DNA of 64,000 bases from contig NZ_JAFLJM010000015.1 in NCBI RefSeq assembly GCF_017745675.1, forward strand, positions 1 through 64,000. The letters are read 5' to 3'. Below are positions 18,514 to 27,871 of the stretch, one piece after another. The notes under the pieces are model-generated. The model worked only from the letters and a program-made list of their open reading frames with translations. It had not been told where the DNA came from and ran no database searches. A program made the translations under genes and the position numbers. The stretch is from Alkalihalobacillus sp. BA299 (lineage in GTDB: Bacteria > Bacillota > Bacilli > Bacillales > Bacillaceae_F). Positions within the stretch are counted from its first letter, which is position 1. Every line of letters begins with the position of its first letter.

Positions 18514-19563
18514 ATGGCAAACCAAAAACACAATCAATTAAGAAAACAAATTGCACCATATGAAAAGTCAAATACTAAGGAAAGTGTTTGGCAACTAATA
18601 AATACACTGGTACCATTTTTTGCCCTATGGATCCTTGCATATGTTAGTCTTTCTGTTTCCTATCTTCTTACTTTCGTGATATGTGCAGTTGCGGCTGGCT
18701 TTTTAGTACGGATCTTTATCATTTTCCATGATTGTTGTCATCAGTCATTTTTTAAAAATCGTCGAGTAAATCAAATTATCGGGACCATTACTGGTGTTAT
18801 GACATTTTGTCCTTATGAACAATGGAAGCATAGTCATTCCGTACATCACGCAACGAGTAGTAATTTAAATAAACGAGGTACTGGGGATGTCTGGGTACTC
18901 ACTGTAGATGAATATAATGCTTCTTCTTTTTGGAGAAAGTTAGCGTATCGATTATATCGCAATCCGTTTGTCATGTTTGTGTTAGGTCCAATTTATATAT
19001 TTTTAATTGATTACCGATTTAATGAGAAAGATGCGCGAATGAAAGAACGATTGAACACGTATTTAACCAACTTATTAATTGTAGTAACGATCGCCATTTT
19101 ATGTTGGACGATCGGTTGGCAAGCGTTTCTTTTAATTCAAGGTCCAATTTTCTTAATTTCAGGATCTATAGGAATTTGGTTATTTTATGTCCAACACCAA
19201 TTCGAGGATTCATATTTTGAAAACGAGGAAGAGTGGGATTATGTCAAAGCTGCATTAGAAGGCAGCTCATATTATAAATTACCAAAAGTATTGCAGTGGT
19301 TAACAGGTAATATTGGGTTTCATCACATTCACCACTTAAGTCCGCGAGTTCCAAACTATAAACTTGAAGAAGTTCATAATAACCACCAAGCTTTACAAGA
19401 AGTACAAACGATTACGATTGGTTCAAGTTTAAAATCCCTTCGTTTTCGACTTTGGGATGAGAAAAACAAAAAGTTTATAGGATTTAAAGATCTTAAAAAT
19501 GAACAGGTGAAACCAGTAGTTAAAAGGACAACTGTCTCAGCTTCGATGAAATCTGACTTATAA
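18514..19563 (+). CDS. des: Acyl-lipid fatty acid desaturase
   Basis: Integral membrane di-iron desaturase that introduces a cis double bond into membrane phospholipid acyl chains, 349 aa. The three histidine boxes are present: HDCCH near residue 73, HSHSVHH at about 107-113, and HHIHH at about 270-274. Four hydrophobic segments precede and separate them. The position directly before desKR and the palindromic operator upstream match the B. subtilis cold-shock desaturase, which restores membrane fluidity after a temperature drop. The start ATG has AAGG about twelve bases upstream. Confidence 0.92.
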   Translation: MANQKHNQLRKQIAPYEKSNTKESVWQLINTLVPFFALWILAYVSLSVSYLLTFVICAVAAGFLVRIFIIFHDCCHQSFFKNRRVNQIIGTITGVMTFCPYEQWKHSHSVHHATSSNLNKRGTGDVWVLTVDEYNASSFWRKLAYRLYRNPFVMFVLGPIYIFLIDYRFNEKDARMKERLNTYLTNLLIVVTIAILCWTIGWQAFLLIQGPIFLISGSIGIWLFYVQHQFEDSYFENEEEWDYVKAALEGSSYYKLPKVLQWLTGNIGFHHIHHLSPRVPNYKLEEVHNNHQALQEVQTITIGSSLKSLRFRLWDEKNKKFIGFKDLKNEQVKPVVKRTTVSASMKSDL

Positions 19564-19576
19564 GGTTTTGCATTCT

Positions 19577-19636
19577 AGTTGCCTCTCTTTTTTACGAGTA
19601 TTTACGTATTGTAGAAAAGTAGAGGCTACTTTTTTA
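19577..19636 (+). terminator. Rho-independent terminator after des
   Basis: AGTTGCCTCT (19577-19586) pairs with AGAGGCTACT (19621-19630) apart from one T-T mismatch, followed by TTTTTATT. The loop is long but contains further pairing (ACGAGTATTTACGT). It would separate des from desKR. Confidence 0.6.
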
Positions 19637-19720
19637 TTACCCCGATCTATTTATTGTTTGTTTACTGGAAACTTATGCTAAAATATCGAGGATGACACAA
19701 TGGTTAAAAGAGGTTTCAGC

Positions 19721-20860
19721 ATGTTAAAAAAGTTTAAGAACTTACAAAAAAATTCAGCGATATCTCCTTATATTTGGAGTATCTTTAGTATATTACCGTT
19801 TTATTTTATTTTTCAATCTTCATCGACGCTGGAAATTATTGCAGGGATTACACTTACGATAGTATTTTTTATCGCATATCGGTTTGCGTTTATGTCTAAA
19901 AAATGGCCTGTTTATGTTTGGACATGTATTTTAATCGCGATATCGATAACGATGACGATAGTGTTCCAATTTATTTATTTTGCTTTCTACATTGCATATT
20001 ATAACGGAAATATTAAAAATCGAATTGCTTTTTTAACGTTATATATAATTCATTTAGTATTTACGACAATATCGATTAATTATAATATCGTTATTTTGAA
20101 AGATGATTTATTTTTAACACAATTGCCGTTCATCATTATTGTTTGGATCAGTGTTATTCTTCTTCCGTTCAACATATATAATCGTAAAAAGCAAGATCAG
20201 TTGGAAGAGAAGCTTGAAGATGCCAATAAACGAATAGCTGAGCTAGTCAAACAAGAAGAACGACAGCGGATCGCTCGTGATCTACATGATACGCTCGGAC
20301 AGAAGCTATCACTCATTGGCTTAAAAAGTGATTTGGCTAGGAAATTGATTGATAAAGACCCAGGGCAAGCTAGAGATGAATTACTGGACGTACAACAAAC
20401 TGCGAGAACGGCATTAAATGAAGTCCGGAAAATGGTCTCGCAAATGCGTGGGATTCGTATAAAAGAAGAGCTTGTACACGTGAAGCAAATTCTTAAAGCC
20501 GCACAAATTAAATTTGTCTATGATGAAGAAGTTCAATTAACAAATGTATCACTATTTATTGAGAACATTCTAAGTATGTGTATAAAAGAATCCATAACAA
20601 ATGTCGTAAAACATAGTCAAGCTTCGACTTGCCAAATCTCAATCATTCAAAACTCTAATGAAATTTGCATTATAGTTAAAGACGATGGAATTGGGATTAA
20701 TGAAGATCAAGACCTTTATAAAGGAAGTGGACTTCAAGGAATGAAGGAACGCCTTGAGTTTGTTAACGGGATTCTAGAAATCGAATCTAGTCATGGAACG
20801 ACGATTAAGATGAGAGTGCCAAATGTGATTAAGGAGTCGGATAAGGAGGGTCCTTTATGA
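19721..20860 (+). CDS. desK: Membrane thermosensor histidine kinase DesK
   Basis: Sensor kinase that measures membrane thickness/fluidity and controls DesR. There are about five N-terminal membrane segments up to residue 155, a linker coiled coil, a HisKA_3 dimerisation helix (ERQRIARDLHDTLGQKLSLI) with phospho-acceptor H189, close to H188 of B. subtilis DesK, and a C-terminal HATPase with DDGIGI and GSGLQGMKER. The start ATG at 19721 (AGAGG upstream) aligns the N-terminus ISPYIWSIFSILPFYF with B. subtilis DesK; an ATG at 19700 with GAGGATG is an alternative adding seven residues. The stop overlaps the desR start. Confidence 0.93.
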   Translation: MLKKFKNLQKNSAISPYIWSIFSILPFYFIFQSSSTLEIIAGITLTIVFFIAYRFAFMSKKWPVYVWTCILIAISITMTIVFQFIYFAFYIAYYNGNIKNRIAFLTLYIIHLVFTTISINYNIVILKDDLFLTQLPFIIIVWISVILLPFNIYNRKKQDQLEEKLEDANKRIAELVKQEERQRIARDLHDTLGQKLSLIGLKSDLARKLIDKDPGQARDELLDVQQTARTALNEVRKMVSQMRGIRIKEELVHVKQILKAAQIKFVYDEEVQLTNVSLFIENILSMCIKESITNVVKHSQASTCQISIIQNSNEICIIVKDDGIGINEDQDLYKGSGLQGMKERLEFVNGILEIESSHGTTIKMRVPNVIKESDKEGPL

Positions 20861-21456
20861 TTCGAATTGTCATCGCTGAAGATCAGCGAATGTTATTAGG
20901 TGCATTAGGTTCATTACTTAATTTAGAAGATGATATGGAAGTCATTGGCAAGGCTTCAAATGGGCAAGAAGCGATTTCGCTTGTCGATGCACTTATGCCT
21001 GATGTTTGTATTATGGATATTGAAATGCCAGAAAAAAGTGGACTTGAGGCTGCGGAAGAACTGAAGGGATTGCAATGCAAAGTCATCATATTAACGACGT
21101 TTGCTCGTTCTGGATATTTTCAACGGGCATTAAAAGCGGGAGTAAGTGGATATTTGTTAAAAGACAGTCCTAGTGAGGAGTTAGCAAGTTCGATTCGAAG
21201 CGTTATGGATGGAAAACGTGTATATGCTCCGGAACTAATAGATGATTTATATAGTGAAGAAAACCCACTGACTGAGCGAGAAAAGGCTGTGTTAGAACTT
21301 ATTGCTGATGGGAAAAATACAAAAGAAATTGCTGAAGAACTGAATATTAAAGCTGGAACGGTACGAAATTACATTTCTACGATTTTAGATAAACTTGATG
21401 TGAAAAACCGAATTGAAGCAATAACTCAATCCAAAGAAAAAGGCTGGTTTAAATAA
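20857..21456 (+). CDS. desR: Response regulator DesR (NarL/FixJ type)
   Basis: Activator of des, 199 aa. The receiver domain (1-118) has the acidic pair ED at 8-9, phospho-acceptor D54 in CIMDIEMPEKSG, T at 80 (ILTTFARSG) and K102 (LLKDSP). The C-terminal LuxR-type helix-turn-helix (about 135-195) contains LTEREKAVLELIADGKNTKEIA and GTVRNYISTILDKL. Translationally coupled to desK by an ATGA overlap. Probable target is the double palindrome at 18408-18442. Confidence 0.93.
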   Translation: MIRIVIAEDQRMLLGALGSLLNLEDDMEVIGKASNGQEAISLVDALMPDVCIMDIEMPEKSGLEAAEELKGLQCKVIILTTFARSGYFQRALKAGVSGYLLKDSPSEELASSIRSVMDGKRVYAPELIDDLYSEENPLTEREKAVLELIADGKNTKEIAEELNIKAGTVRNYISTILDKLDVKNRIEAITQSKEKGWFK

Positions 21457-21519
21457 AAGGCTCTTCACGCTTTACGTGAAGCTTTAAAAATGGTCCAAAA
21501 AGCAATAAGGTTTACGAAG
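21457..21519. repeat. Intergenic palindromic repeat, short copy (GGTCCAAAA family)
   Basis: Starts right after the desR stop. It contains a hairpin CTTCACG...CGTGAAG (21463-21481) and then TGGTCCAAAAAGCAATAAGG and TTTACGAAG. Its reverse complement matches parts of the larger element at 37451-37626: TTCGTAAAC, TTGCTTTT, GGACC and the CTTCACGC/GCGTGAAGAGCC hairpin in the same order. It looks like an internally deleted copy of the same family. Confidence 0.65.
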
Positions 21520-21530
21520 ACAGCCAAATA

Positions 21531-21572
21531 AAAAAAGGATCGCTCTAATCCATTAGCGCGATCCCTTTTTTT
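21531..21572 (+). terminator. Rho-independent terminator after desR
   Basis: GGATCGC and CTAAT (21537-21549) pair with ATTAG and GCGATCC (21552-21564), with one internal mismatch, preceded by an A run and followed by a T run, so it could act in both directions. Confidence 0.85.
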
Positions 21573-21643
21573 ATACAATAACATCATTTTAAAGTTATCT
21601 CTGGACAGAAAAGGTGTCATTTTTATTACTGTCTAGCTAAATT

Positions 21644-21698
21644 TGTCTAATAAATAAACAATTCAAAGTATATATTTGTATATTTTTCATACACTTTT
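21644..21698 (+). promoter_or_regulatory. Candidate upstream activator sites of the first sigma-54 operon
   Basis: The dyad TGTATATTTTTCATACA (21677-21693, arms TGTAT/ATACA with a 7-base spacer) is followed by CTTTT. A weaker copy TGTCT-N7-AAACA is at 21644-21660, exactly 33 bases (about three helical turns) upstream. The main dyad closely matches the one in front of the second sigma-54 promoter (27872-27888), down to the shared TTTTCAKACACTTTT. Such paired dyads about 100 bases upstream of -24 are where bacterial enhancer-binding proteins bind. Confidence 0.6.
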
Positions 21699-21787
21699 CT
21701 TCCATTCAAAACATAGATAAAAGATTTTAATAAAGCAGAAGGGTATTCTATTAGGTGATTTAGTTAATTGCTATCTATTATTATTTT

Positions 21788-21803
21788 TGGCATAATTTTT
21801 GCA
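21788..21803 (+). promoter_or_regulatory. Sigma-54 (SigL) promoter, -24/-12
   Basis: TGGCATAATTTTTGCA has the invariant GG and GC separated by exactly ten bases and differs from the consensus TGGCAC-N5-TTGCW only at the sixth base. It lies about 100 bases before the enoyl-CoA hydratase start. An almost identical element is at 27939-27954, and a sigma-54 activator is encoded between the two operons. Confidence 0.88.
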
Positions 21804-21906
21804 ATTCTCATTTTTATAGATAGATCAAGGTTATTTTCAAAGCGTAACGCAAAGTGTAGATAGTCGATGGTCTTCAAAATAATGATTAAATGAGGGGATA
21901 GTGTAT

Positions 21907-22692
21907 ATGCAAAAGTTAGTTCATTTTGATAAAGCGGATGGGGTGGCTACTGTTACAATAGATAACCCACCAATGAATGTATTAAGTAGTCAGGTGATAA
22001 GAGAATTAGGCGAAGTTTTCTCTTCTATTTCAGAAGATCCAGAAGTGATTACTGTTATTTTAACAGGGGCAGGTCAACGTGCTTTCATGGCAGGTGCAGA
22101 CATTAAAGAATTTCCTCAATGGTTACATATGAGTAAAGAGGAATTAAAAGAAGTAAACTTACAATCTCATAAAGTCTTAAACCAAATCGATGATATGGAA
22201 AAACCTACAATTGCCATGTTAAATGGCATTACATTTGGTGGAGGTTGTGAGCTTGCATTAACGTGTGATATTCGCATTGCTGAAGATCATGCGCAAATTG
22301 GCTTGCCTGAAGTGAAATTAGGCCTTTTCCCGGGTGGTGGAGGTACGCAACGTTTACCGAGACTTGTTGGCGAAGCGAAAGCAAAGGAATTAATGTTCTT
22401 AGGAGACCCACTCTCAGCACAAGAAGCGAAAGAGATCGGTTTAGTGAATAAAGTCGTTGCTACTGGAGAAGGAATGGCAGCAGCACAACAAATGGCTCAA
22501 AGAATCGCTAGTTATTCATTGCAAGCACTAACTCGTATAAAAAAAGCAGTAAATGAAGGGATGGAACTTGAATTTAATGAGGCGATTGACCTTGAAGCAG
22601 AATACTTCGCGGGTGTTTTCCAAACAGAAGATGTAAAAGAGGGTGTTCAAGCATTTCTAGATAAGCGCTCACCAAACTTTAAGCATCGCTAA
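21907..22692 (+). CDS. Enoyl-CoA hydratase/isomerase family protein
   Basis: Crotonase-fold enzyme of 261 aa, which hydrates trans-2-enoyl-CoA to 3-hydroxyacyl-CoA. The oxyanion-hole segment AGADIKEF and the GGGCELALTCDIRIA block are present, and GLPEVKLGLFPGGGGTQRL carries the usual acid/base glutamate region. GAGGGG fits the ATG at 21907 better than the GTG at 21901. It is the first gene of a sigma-54-driven operon with an MBL hydrolase, an APH-like kinase and a small protein. The substrate chain is not readable from the sequence. Confidence 0.9.
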   Translation: MQKLVHFDKADGVATVTIDNPPMNVLSSQVIRELGEVFSSISEDPEVITVILTGAGQRAFMAGADIKEFPQWLHMSKEELKEVNLQSHKVLNQIDDMEKPTIAMLNGITFGGGCELALTCDIRIAEDHAQIGLPEVKLGLFPGGGGTQRLPRLVGEAKAKELMFLGDPLSAQEAKEIGLVNKVVATGEGMAAAQQMAQRIASYSLQALTRIKKAVNEGMELEFNEAIDLEAEYFAGVFQTEDVKEGVQAFLDKRSPNFKHR

Positions 22693-22780
22693 AAGAAAGC
22701 ATCCTAAGCATGTAGTTTAGTTATACGATTGACTCGATTTTAGCTAACTTACAAATTCTAATAATTGGAGGACATTGGAT

Positions 22781-23800
22781 ATGATACAGAACAAACCAAT
22801 ACATCTACAAAAATATACAACAAAAGTCAAAGAAGGTATTTATCAAATCGTCCTTCCTACTCCTTTTCCTGTAGGACCAGTAAATGTGTATTTAATTGAA
22901 GGGGAAGTCTTAACTTTAGTAGATACGGGGCCTAAGACGGAAGAAGCTTGGGAAATACTTTTAAGGGGTATAAACGAAGCGGGTTATCAATTAAAAGATA
23001 TACAGCAAATTCTCATTACTCATCACCATATCGACCATTGTGGCCTTCTTGAACGTGTAAGAAAGATAGCGGGTGCCAAAACGCTTGGACATCCATTACT
23101 TGCAAAATATATTGAGAAAGACCAAACGTTTAATCATTACCGCACTCATTTTTTTTATGAGTTTTCTCGCGAATGTAATGTCCCCCCTGAATATCAACAC
23201 CATTATGCTAGGCAGTTAGAATATATGCAATCTCTAATGGAACCAAGTCAAGTTGATATTAAATTAGCGCATAGACAACAAGTTCCAGGGCTAAAAGAAT
23301 GGGAAGTGCTATATACACCTGGCCATTCACAAGATCACTTGTCTATTTATCGAAAACGAGATGGAGTTTTTCTCGGTGGTGACCACATTATCGAACATAT
23401 TTCTTCAAATGCATTAATTGAACCACCATTTGATCCATCTAACGAACGACCAATGACATTAGTCCAATATCGAACGGCGTTGGAGATGTGTGCAGATGAA
23501 AAGATAGAGATAGTTTTTTCAGGACACGGTGAGTCCGTTACGAATCATCGAGAATTAATTCATAATCGGTTAAAGAGTAACTGGGAGAGAACAGAAAATA
23601 TACGTAACCTACTCAAAGATGGACCGAAAACGGTATATGAACTTACTACACTACTTTTTCCTACAATATTTCAAAAAGAATTGGATTTAACTTTATCAGA
23701 AACAATGGGCCATCTTGATCTTTTAAAGCTCGTTCATCAAGTAAATGTACAAAAACGAGATGGGATATCTATTTATTCAATCGAAAGTAATGAAAGGTGA
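22781..23800 (+). CDS. MBL-fold metallo-hydrolase
   Basis: Metallo-beta-lactamase-fold hydrolase of 339 aa. The metal-binding motif is THHHIDHCG at H81-x-H83-x-D85-H86, followed by TPGHSQDH and FLGGDHI, and SGHGE supplies a later histidine. The C-terminal 80 residues look like the winged-helix extension seen in LACTB2-like members. Operon context suggests a CoA-thioester or other ester substrate, but this is inference. The start ATG 22781 follows GGAGG at nine bases; the in-frame TTG at 22775 is too close to it. Confidence 0.82.
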   Translation: MIQNKPIHLQKYTTKVKEGIYQIVLPTPFPVGPVNVYLIEGEVLTLVDTGPKTEEAWEILLRGINEAGYQLKDIQQILITHHHIDHCGLLERVRKIAGAKTLGHPLLAKYIEKDQTFNHYRTHFFYEFSRECNVPPEYQHHYARQLEYMQSLMEPSQVDIKLAHRQQVPGLKEWEVLYTPGHSQDHLSIYRKRDGVFLGGDHIIEHISSNALIEPPFDPSNERPMTLVQYRTALEMCADEKIEIVFSGHGESVTNHRELIHNRLKSNWERTENIRNLLKDGPKTVYELTTLLFPTIFQKELDLTLSETMGHLDLLKLVHQVNVQKRDGISIYSIESNER

Positions 23801-23895
23801 TTTTGAAAATCAAAAATGCTTTAGGGTAAATTCCTACAAGTACGGCAGTGTTATATTCAAGACGCATCCGACATAAAAAGGGGGTGGACTTTTTG

Positions 23896-24927
23896 TTGGA
23901 AACGACTATGCAAGCGATCCGATTATTTTTTGAGCGGAAATTAGCAGGTGCGAAAAATGTACAAATTTGTGATTTCCAACAACCGTCAGCAGGGTGGTCA
24001 GATGAAGCATTTACTTTTTCTGTTACATGGGAAATGAACGGGGAAGCGCATCATAAGGGATACGCGATCCGTAAACAAAACAAAGGTGGTTTAATGACAG
24101 ACTATCAAAATTCGTACCGTCATTATAAGCTATTAGATCGGCTAAGTCAGAATAGTAAATTACCAATTCCACGGGTTTATTGGTATGAAACGGATGAGTC
24201 AATAATAGGGGGTTCTTTTTTTGTCATGGATAAGCTACCTGGTAAAAGCTATGTTCCTTGGTCAAAAGAAGGGAAACAATTTTTTAAACAAGCTCATGAC
24301 GATGGAAAGATTCCATTACAGTTTGTTCGATATTTAGCAGATCTACATCTTATTGATTATAAGCAAATAGGTCTCGCTGAAGACTTAGAAGAGCCTGTAG
24401 GGGAATACGGCTATATTGATAGAAAAATAAATGAATTTGAAGAAATGTATTATAAGTATCAAATTAGTCCTGATCCGATTATGGTCGATGCTCTTGAATG
24501 GTTAAAAAAAAATAAGCCTGCGGCACAACGATTTTCAGTTGTACACGGAGATTACAGATCGGGAAACCTTTTATATCTTAACAATAGTATTACTGGAATT
24601 TTAGACTGGGAAGCAACGGAAATTGGTGATCCTATGGCAGATGTTGCCTATGTATGTACTAAGTCTAATCGAATGGACTCTCCACTATTAAACTATTTAT
24701 TAGATAAAGACATGTTTCTTGAGAAGTATAGTGAATTTACAGGACTGTCGATTAATGAAAAAGTGCTCCATTATTACGAAGTCTTTCACCAATTGCGGTT
24801 TGTTCTCATTTCTCAATCAGCGGGAACTGACTTTGCTAAATTAAAAACAAAAGATCTCCGCATGGCAAGACAAGGATTCCGTTGGCCTTTAATGCGAGGG
24901 ATGCTAGCAGAATTACTAGGCTACTAG
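23896..24927 (+). CDS. APH-fold phosphotransferase (ACAD10/LvaA-like)
   Basis: Aminoglycoside-phosphotransferase-fold kinase of 343 aa. The catalytic loop is HGDYRSGN (H217-N224, D219 as base) and the metal-binding DWE is at D237. The N-lobe includes FSVTWEMNGEAHHKGYAIRKQ. This subfamily is found fused to acyl-CoA dehydrogenase in mammalian ACAD10/11 and as LvaA in levulinate catabolism, where it phosphorylates 4-hydroxyacyl-CoA. Its placement among beta-oxidation genes supports such a role rather than antibiotic resistance. TTG at 23896, eight bases after GGGGTGG, is the likeliest start; TTG 23893 or ATG 23908 are possible. Confidence 0.82.
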   Translation: METTMQAIRLFFERKLAGAKNVQICDFQQPSAGWSDEAFTFSVTWEMNGEAHHKGYAIRKQNKGGLMTDYQNSYRHYKLLDRLSQNSKLPIPRVYWYETDESIIGGSFFVMDKLPGKSYVPWSKEGKQFFKQAHDDGKIPLQFVRYLADLHLIDYKQIGLAEDLEEPVGEYGYIDRKINEFEEMYYKYQISPDPIMVDALEWLKKNKPAAQRFSVVHGDYRSGNLLYLNNSITGILDWEATEIGDPMADVAYVCTKSNRMDSPLLNYLLDKDMFLEKYSEFTGLSINEKVLHYYEVFHQLRFVLISQSAGTDFAKLKTKDLRMARQGFRWPLMRGMLAELLGY

Positions 24928-24938
24928 GGGGTACATAC

Positions 24939-25397
24939 ATGTTAGATAAATCACTAACGATCCGTACGGTAAACGATGTATTAAAGGAAGTCATCATCCC
25001 AAATATAAATAATAGCATGGCAAAAGAACAAGCAATTGCGATCATTTCCGTACTTAAAAATGTAGATATGCACTCCGTTCAAAACGTAGGACCAAAAAAA
25101 CAGCTAGTCGAACATATCCAAGAAACATTAAATGAAATGATTTTAAAAATAATAAATGACAAGCTTTCTTCAAGAATGGAAAGCATTGTGGGACAATTTA
25201 AAGATGAATTAATCAAAATAGAACGATTCGATGACGTTACTGAAAAATGTAATCGATTAAATGAATTACAATGTAACCTTATACGCTCCTTGTATGAAGA
25301 AAGTACTTATAACACCGAAGTTGAAAAGCTATATATCTTACCGTTACGAAAAAAATTTAGAGAGCAATTAATGATTGAGATGGCTCTTGTTCGGTAA
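24939..25397 (+). CDS. Small helical protein next to the APH-like kinase, possible LvaB/DUF6285-like partner
   Basis: A 152-aa, probably all-helical protein. The opening IRTVNDVLKEVIIPNINNSM, then KEQAIAIISVLKNVD, has the spacing of the short DUF6285 module that accompanies APH-like kinases (LvaB in the levulinate pathway); this similarity is judged by eye and is weak. The C-terminal half has charged amphipathic helices without catalytic motifs. It starts eleven bases after the kinase stop, with GGGGG before the ATG at 24939, and ends the operon at a terminator. It is likely an accessory subunit of the kinase. Confidence 0.55.
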   Translation: MLDKSLTIRTVNDVLKEVIIPNINNSMAKEQAIAIISVLKNVDMHSVQNVGPKKQLVEHIQETLNEMILKIINDKLSSRMESIVGQFKDELIKIERFDDVTEKCNRLNELQCNLIRSLYEESTYNTEVEKLYILPLRKKFREQLMIEMALVR

Positions 25398-25431
25398 TGA
25401 TAAAATATTTGCAAAAGCATTCCCTAATCAA

Positions 25432-25477
25432 AACTGTCCTTAAAGATATAATCGATATCTTAAAGAGCAGTTTTTTT
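25432..25477 (+). terminator. Rho-independent terminator of the first sigma-54 operon
   Basis: AACTG..CTT.AAAGATAT (25432-25449) pairs with ATATCTT.AAG..CAGTT (25455-25472) with small internal loops, followed by TTTTTTT. Confidence 0.8.
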
Positions 25478-25591
25478 GTTGTAATTATTTGATTATTCTT
25501 ACAAGTAGTATGGTAAAATGGGGAATAATGAAATAGAAGTAATATGCATTGTACGGTTCAAATGAGCATTTTTGTGAAGGAGTAGATTAAA

Positions 25592-27676
25592 TTGAATTCA
25601 GTAAAAAAGGTCATGACTCCAGTTAATGAGTGTCTATCTCCTAATAACACCCTAAATGAAGCGATTAATTTTATGAAAAAAACGAAATGGAATACTGTAC
25701 CAGTTACTGATTCAACAGGAAAATTAATAGGTGTTTTTACTCGGAGTGCTCTCTATCAAATGTTGCTATTAGAATTAGATCAAAAGACTATGATCGGTAA
25801 TTTTATAAAAGAAGATATTGGGACAGTAACACTTGATACAACATCTGAACAATTAGAAAAAATAATTGAAAATAGTGAAGTGGGAACAGGGGTTGTGATT
25901 GATGATAGCGAAAAGCCGATCGGTCTAATTACGACATCTTCAGCTGTTTTAAGCTTTTTACAAAGTACGCGTTTTTTAAAAAGACAGTTAGAAACGATTT
26001 TACAAACTTCTAACTTAGGTGCCTTATTGACAGATGAACGAGGTAAAGTTATTTATGTAAATGAAAAATTGAATAACATGCTTAAGCAAACGAAAGAAGA
26101 GTTGCTTTTTAAAGATTTACAAGAAATCATTCCAAGTTGGAAAAGTTCAACTTCTGAAAAAGAAATTCACACTCGAGTAAAAATACAATCTGATTATTTT
26201 GTCGTCCGTTTGTCCAACTATAAAAGACCAAATGGTTCAAAAGGATATATTGCTCTTTTTCAAAATGTAAATGAGCTAGAGAATATGGCTCAAGAACTAC
26301 AGTCCGTAAAAAAATGGAAAAGTATTCTCCAAACAGTAATTGATAACGCTTACGATGGCGTAGTCATGATTAATGAAGATAGTCAAATAATTTTTATAAG
26401 TCCCTCACTAATCGAATTATTTGAACTTAATGAGAAAACCATTGAAAATTCGCCTGTTAATGAAACCCTTCCTCACCTTGAATTAACACCAACTCTTAAA
26501 ACGGGTGTTTCGGATATAAGTGATTTTATGGATGTTAAAGGAATTAATTACATCGTCCATCGCATACCTGTCTACCAAGATGATCAAATCATCGGAGTCA
26601 TCGGTAAAATTGTCTATCGTCAATTACATGAAGTAAGAGAACGTTTTAGGAGATATGAAAATATAGAAAAGAAAATGCATGTTTCTACTAGAAAGACAGA
26701 AACATCAAGGTTTACATTTAAAGAAATTCTTTCTCAGGATTCTCAGATGGAAAAATTAATGCGAAGTGGTATTAAAGCTGCAAAAGGTCGTACAACGATT
26801 TTAATTCGTGGAGAAAGTGGCACAGGAAAAGAACTGTTTGCACATGCGATTCATAGTTCAAGCTCATGCGGACAAGGTCCATTTATTACGGTCAATTGTG
26901 CTGCTATACCAGAACATTTATTAGAATCTGAGTTTTTCGGGTATGAAGAAGGAGCATTTACTGGAGCTAAACAAAAAGGGAAAATGGGCAAGTTTGACTT
27001 AGCAAATGGAGGGACGCTGTTCCTTGATGAAGTCGGTGATATGTCTCTCCAACTTCAAGCTAAATTACTACGTGTACTACAAGAGAAAGAATTTTATAGA
27101 GTTGGGGGCACCGAGCGAATTGAGGTCAATGTTCGGATTATAGCAGCGACGAATCGTTCTCTTGAAGAAATGGTAGAGGCAGGTGAATTTCGGGAAGACT
27201 TATTTTATCGATTAAATGTAATTTCATTTGAAATTCCCCCACTTCGAAAGAGAAAGAAAGATATTTTATTATTAAGCGAAACATTTATCGAAGAATTAAA
27301 TAAACAAAATGGAACGAGTATCATCGGGTGGGATCCGTTAGTTCAGCAGGCGATGATGGACTATGATTGGCCTGGGAACATTCGCGAGTTACGAAATGTA
27401 TGGGAGCGAGCGATGATATTCGCTGAAAACGGTAATGTCCAACTTGTTGATTTACCCGACTATTTATTAAAAAAAGTCGGTTATGATTTATTTATAGAGG
27501 AAGAAGAATCGGGGTTTGCCGAACAATCGTTACTAGAAAAAGCGGAGCAAATAGCTATTCAAAAAGCGTTAATTAAATCTAAAGGAAACAAGAGTCAGGC
27601 ATGTAAATTATTAGGGATAAGTCGTTCTGTCCTCTATGATAAATTGAAGAAGTATGAAACGATTGAAGTAAAGTAG
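25592..27676 (+). CDS. Sigma-54-dependent activator with CBS pair, PAS domains, AAA+ and Fis-type HTH
   Basis: Bacterial enhancer-binding protein of 694 aa. Residues 5-115 form a tandem CBS pair (TVPVTDSTGKLIGVFTR and GVVIDDSEKPIGLITT), and about 125-345 hold one or two PAS domains. The AAA+ core has Walker A GESGTGKE at about 407, the sigma-54 contact loop GAFTGA at about 453, and GGTLFLDEVGDM. The C-terminus is a Fis-type helix-turn-helix (NKSQACKLLGISRSVLYDKL). CBS pairs usually bind adenosyl compounds, so the signal may be an acyl-CoA or nucleotide (inference). It sits between two operons with matching sigma-54 promoters. TTG start with GAAGGAG upstream. Confidence 0.92.
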   Translation: MNSVKKVMTPVNECLSPNNTLNEAINFMKKTKWNTVPVTDSTGKLIGVFTRSALYQMLLLELDQKTMIGNFIKEDIGTVTLDTTSEQLEKIIENSEVGTGVVIDDSEKPIGLITTSSAVLSFLQSTRFLKRQLETILQTSNLGALLTDERGKVIYVNEKLNNMLKQTKEELLFKDLQEIIPSWKSSTSEKEIHTRVKIQSDYFVVRLSNYKRPNGSKGYIALFQNVNELENMAQELQSVKKWKSILQTVIDNAYDGVVMINEDSQIIFISPSLIELFELNEKTIENSPVNETLPHLELTPTLKTGVSDISDFMDVKGINYIVHRIPVYQDDQIIGVIGKIVYRQLHEVRERFRRYENIEKKMHVSTRKTETSRFTFKEILSQDSQMEKLMRSGIKAAKGRTTILIRGESGTGKELFAHAIHSSSSCGQGPFITVNCAAIPEHLLESEFFGYEEGAFTGAKQKGKMGKFDLANGGTLFLDEVGDMSLQLQAKLLRVLQEKEFYRVGGTERIEVNVRIIAATNRSLEEMVEAGEFREDLFYRLNVISFEIPPLRKRKKDILLLSETFIEELNKQNGTSIIGWDPLVQQAMMDYDWPGNIRELRNVWERAMIFAENGNVQLVDLPDYLLKKVGYDLFIEEEESGFAEQSLLEKAEQIAIQKALIKSKGNKSQACKLLGISRSVLYDKLKKYETIEVK

Positions 27677-27871
27677 ATGGGAGTGGAATATAAAGCCAAT
27701 TGTAAGCGCAGTCACGCAAAATTATTGTGCATATCTTTTTTATCCCGTTTAATTAACTCTAAGGACTCTCACTTCAAGGCAATACAAGGCAGTTTAACTG
27801 GGAGATAAGCGCTAGTAACAACCAATTATAAAGAACTGTGAGCAGTATTTAAACATATTTGATTTTTCAAT

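Noticed and set aside
23896..24927. Aminoglycoside resistance kinase
   Set aside because: The APH fold is present, but the gene is in a sigma-54 beta-oxidation operon and resembles ACAD10/LvaA-type kinases.
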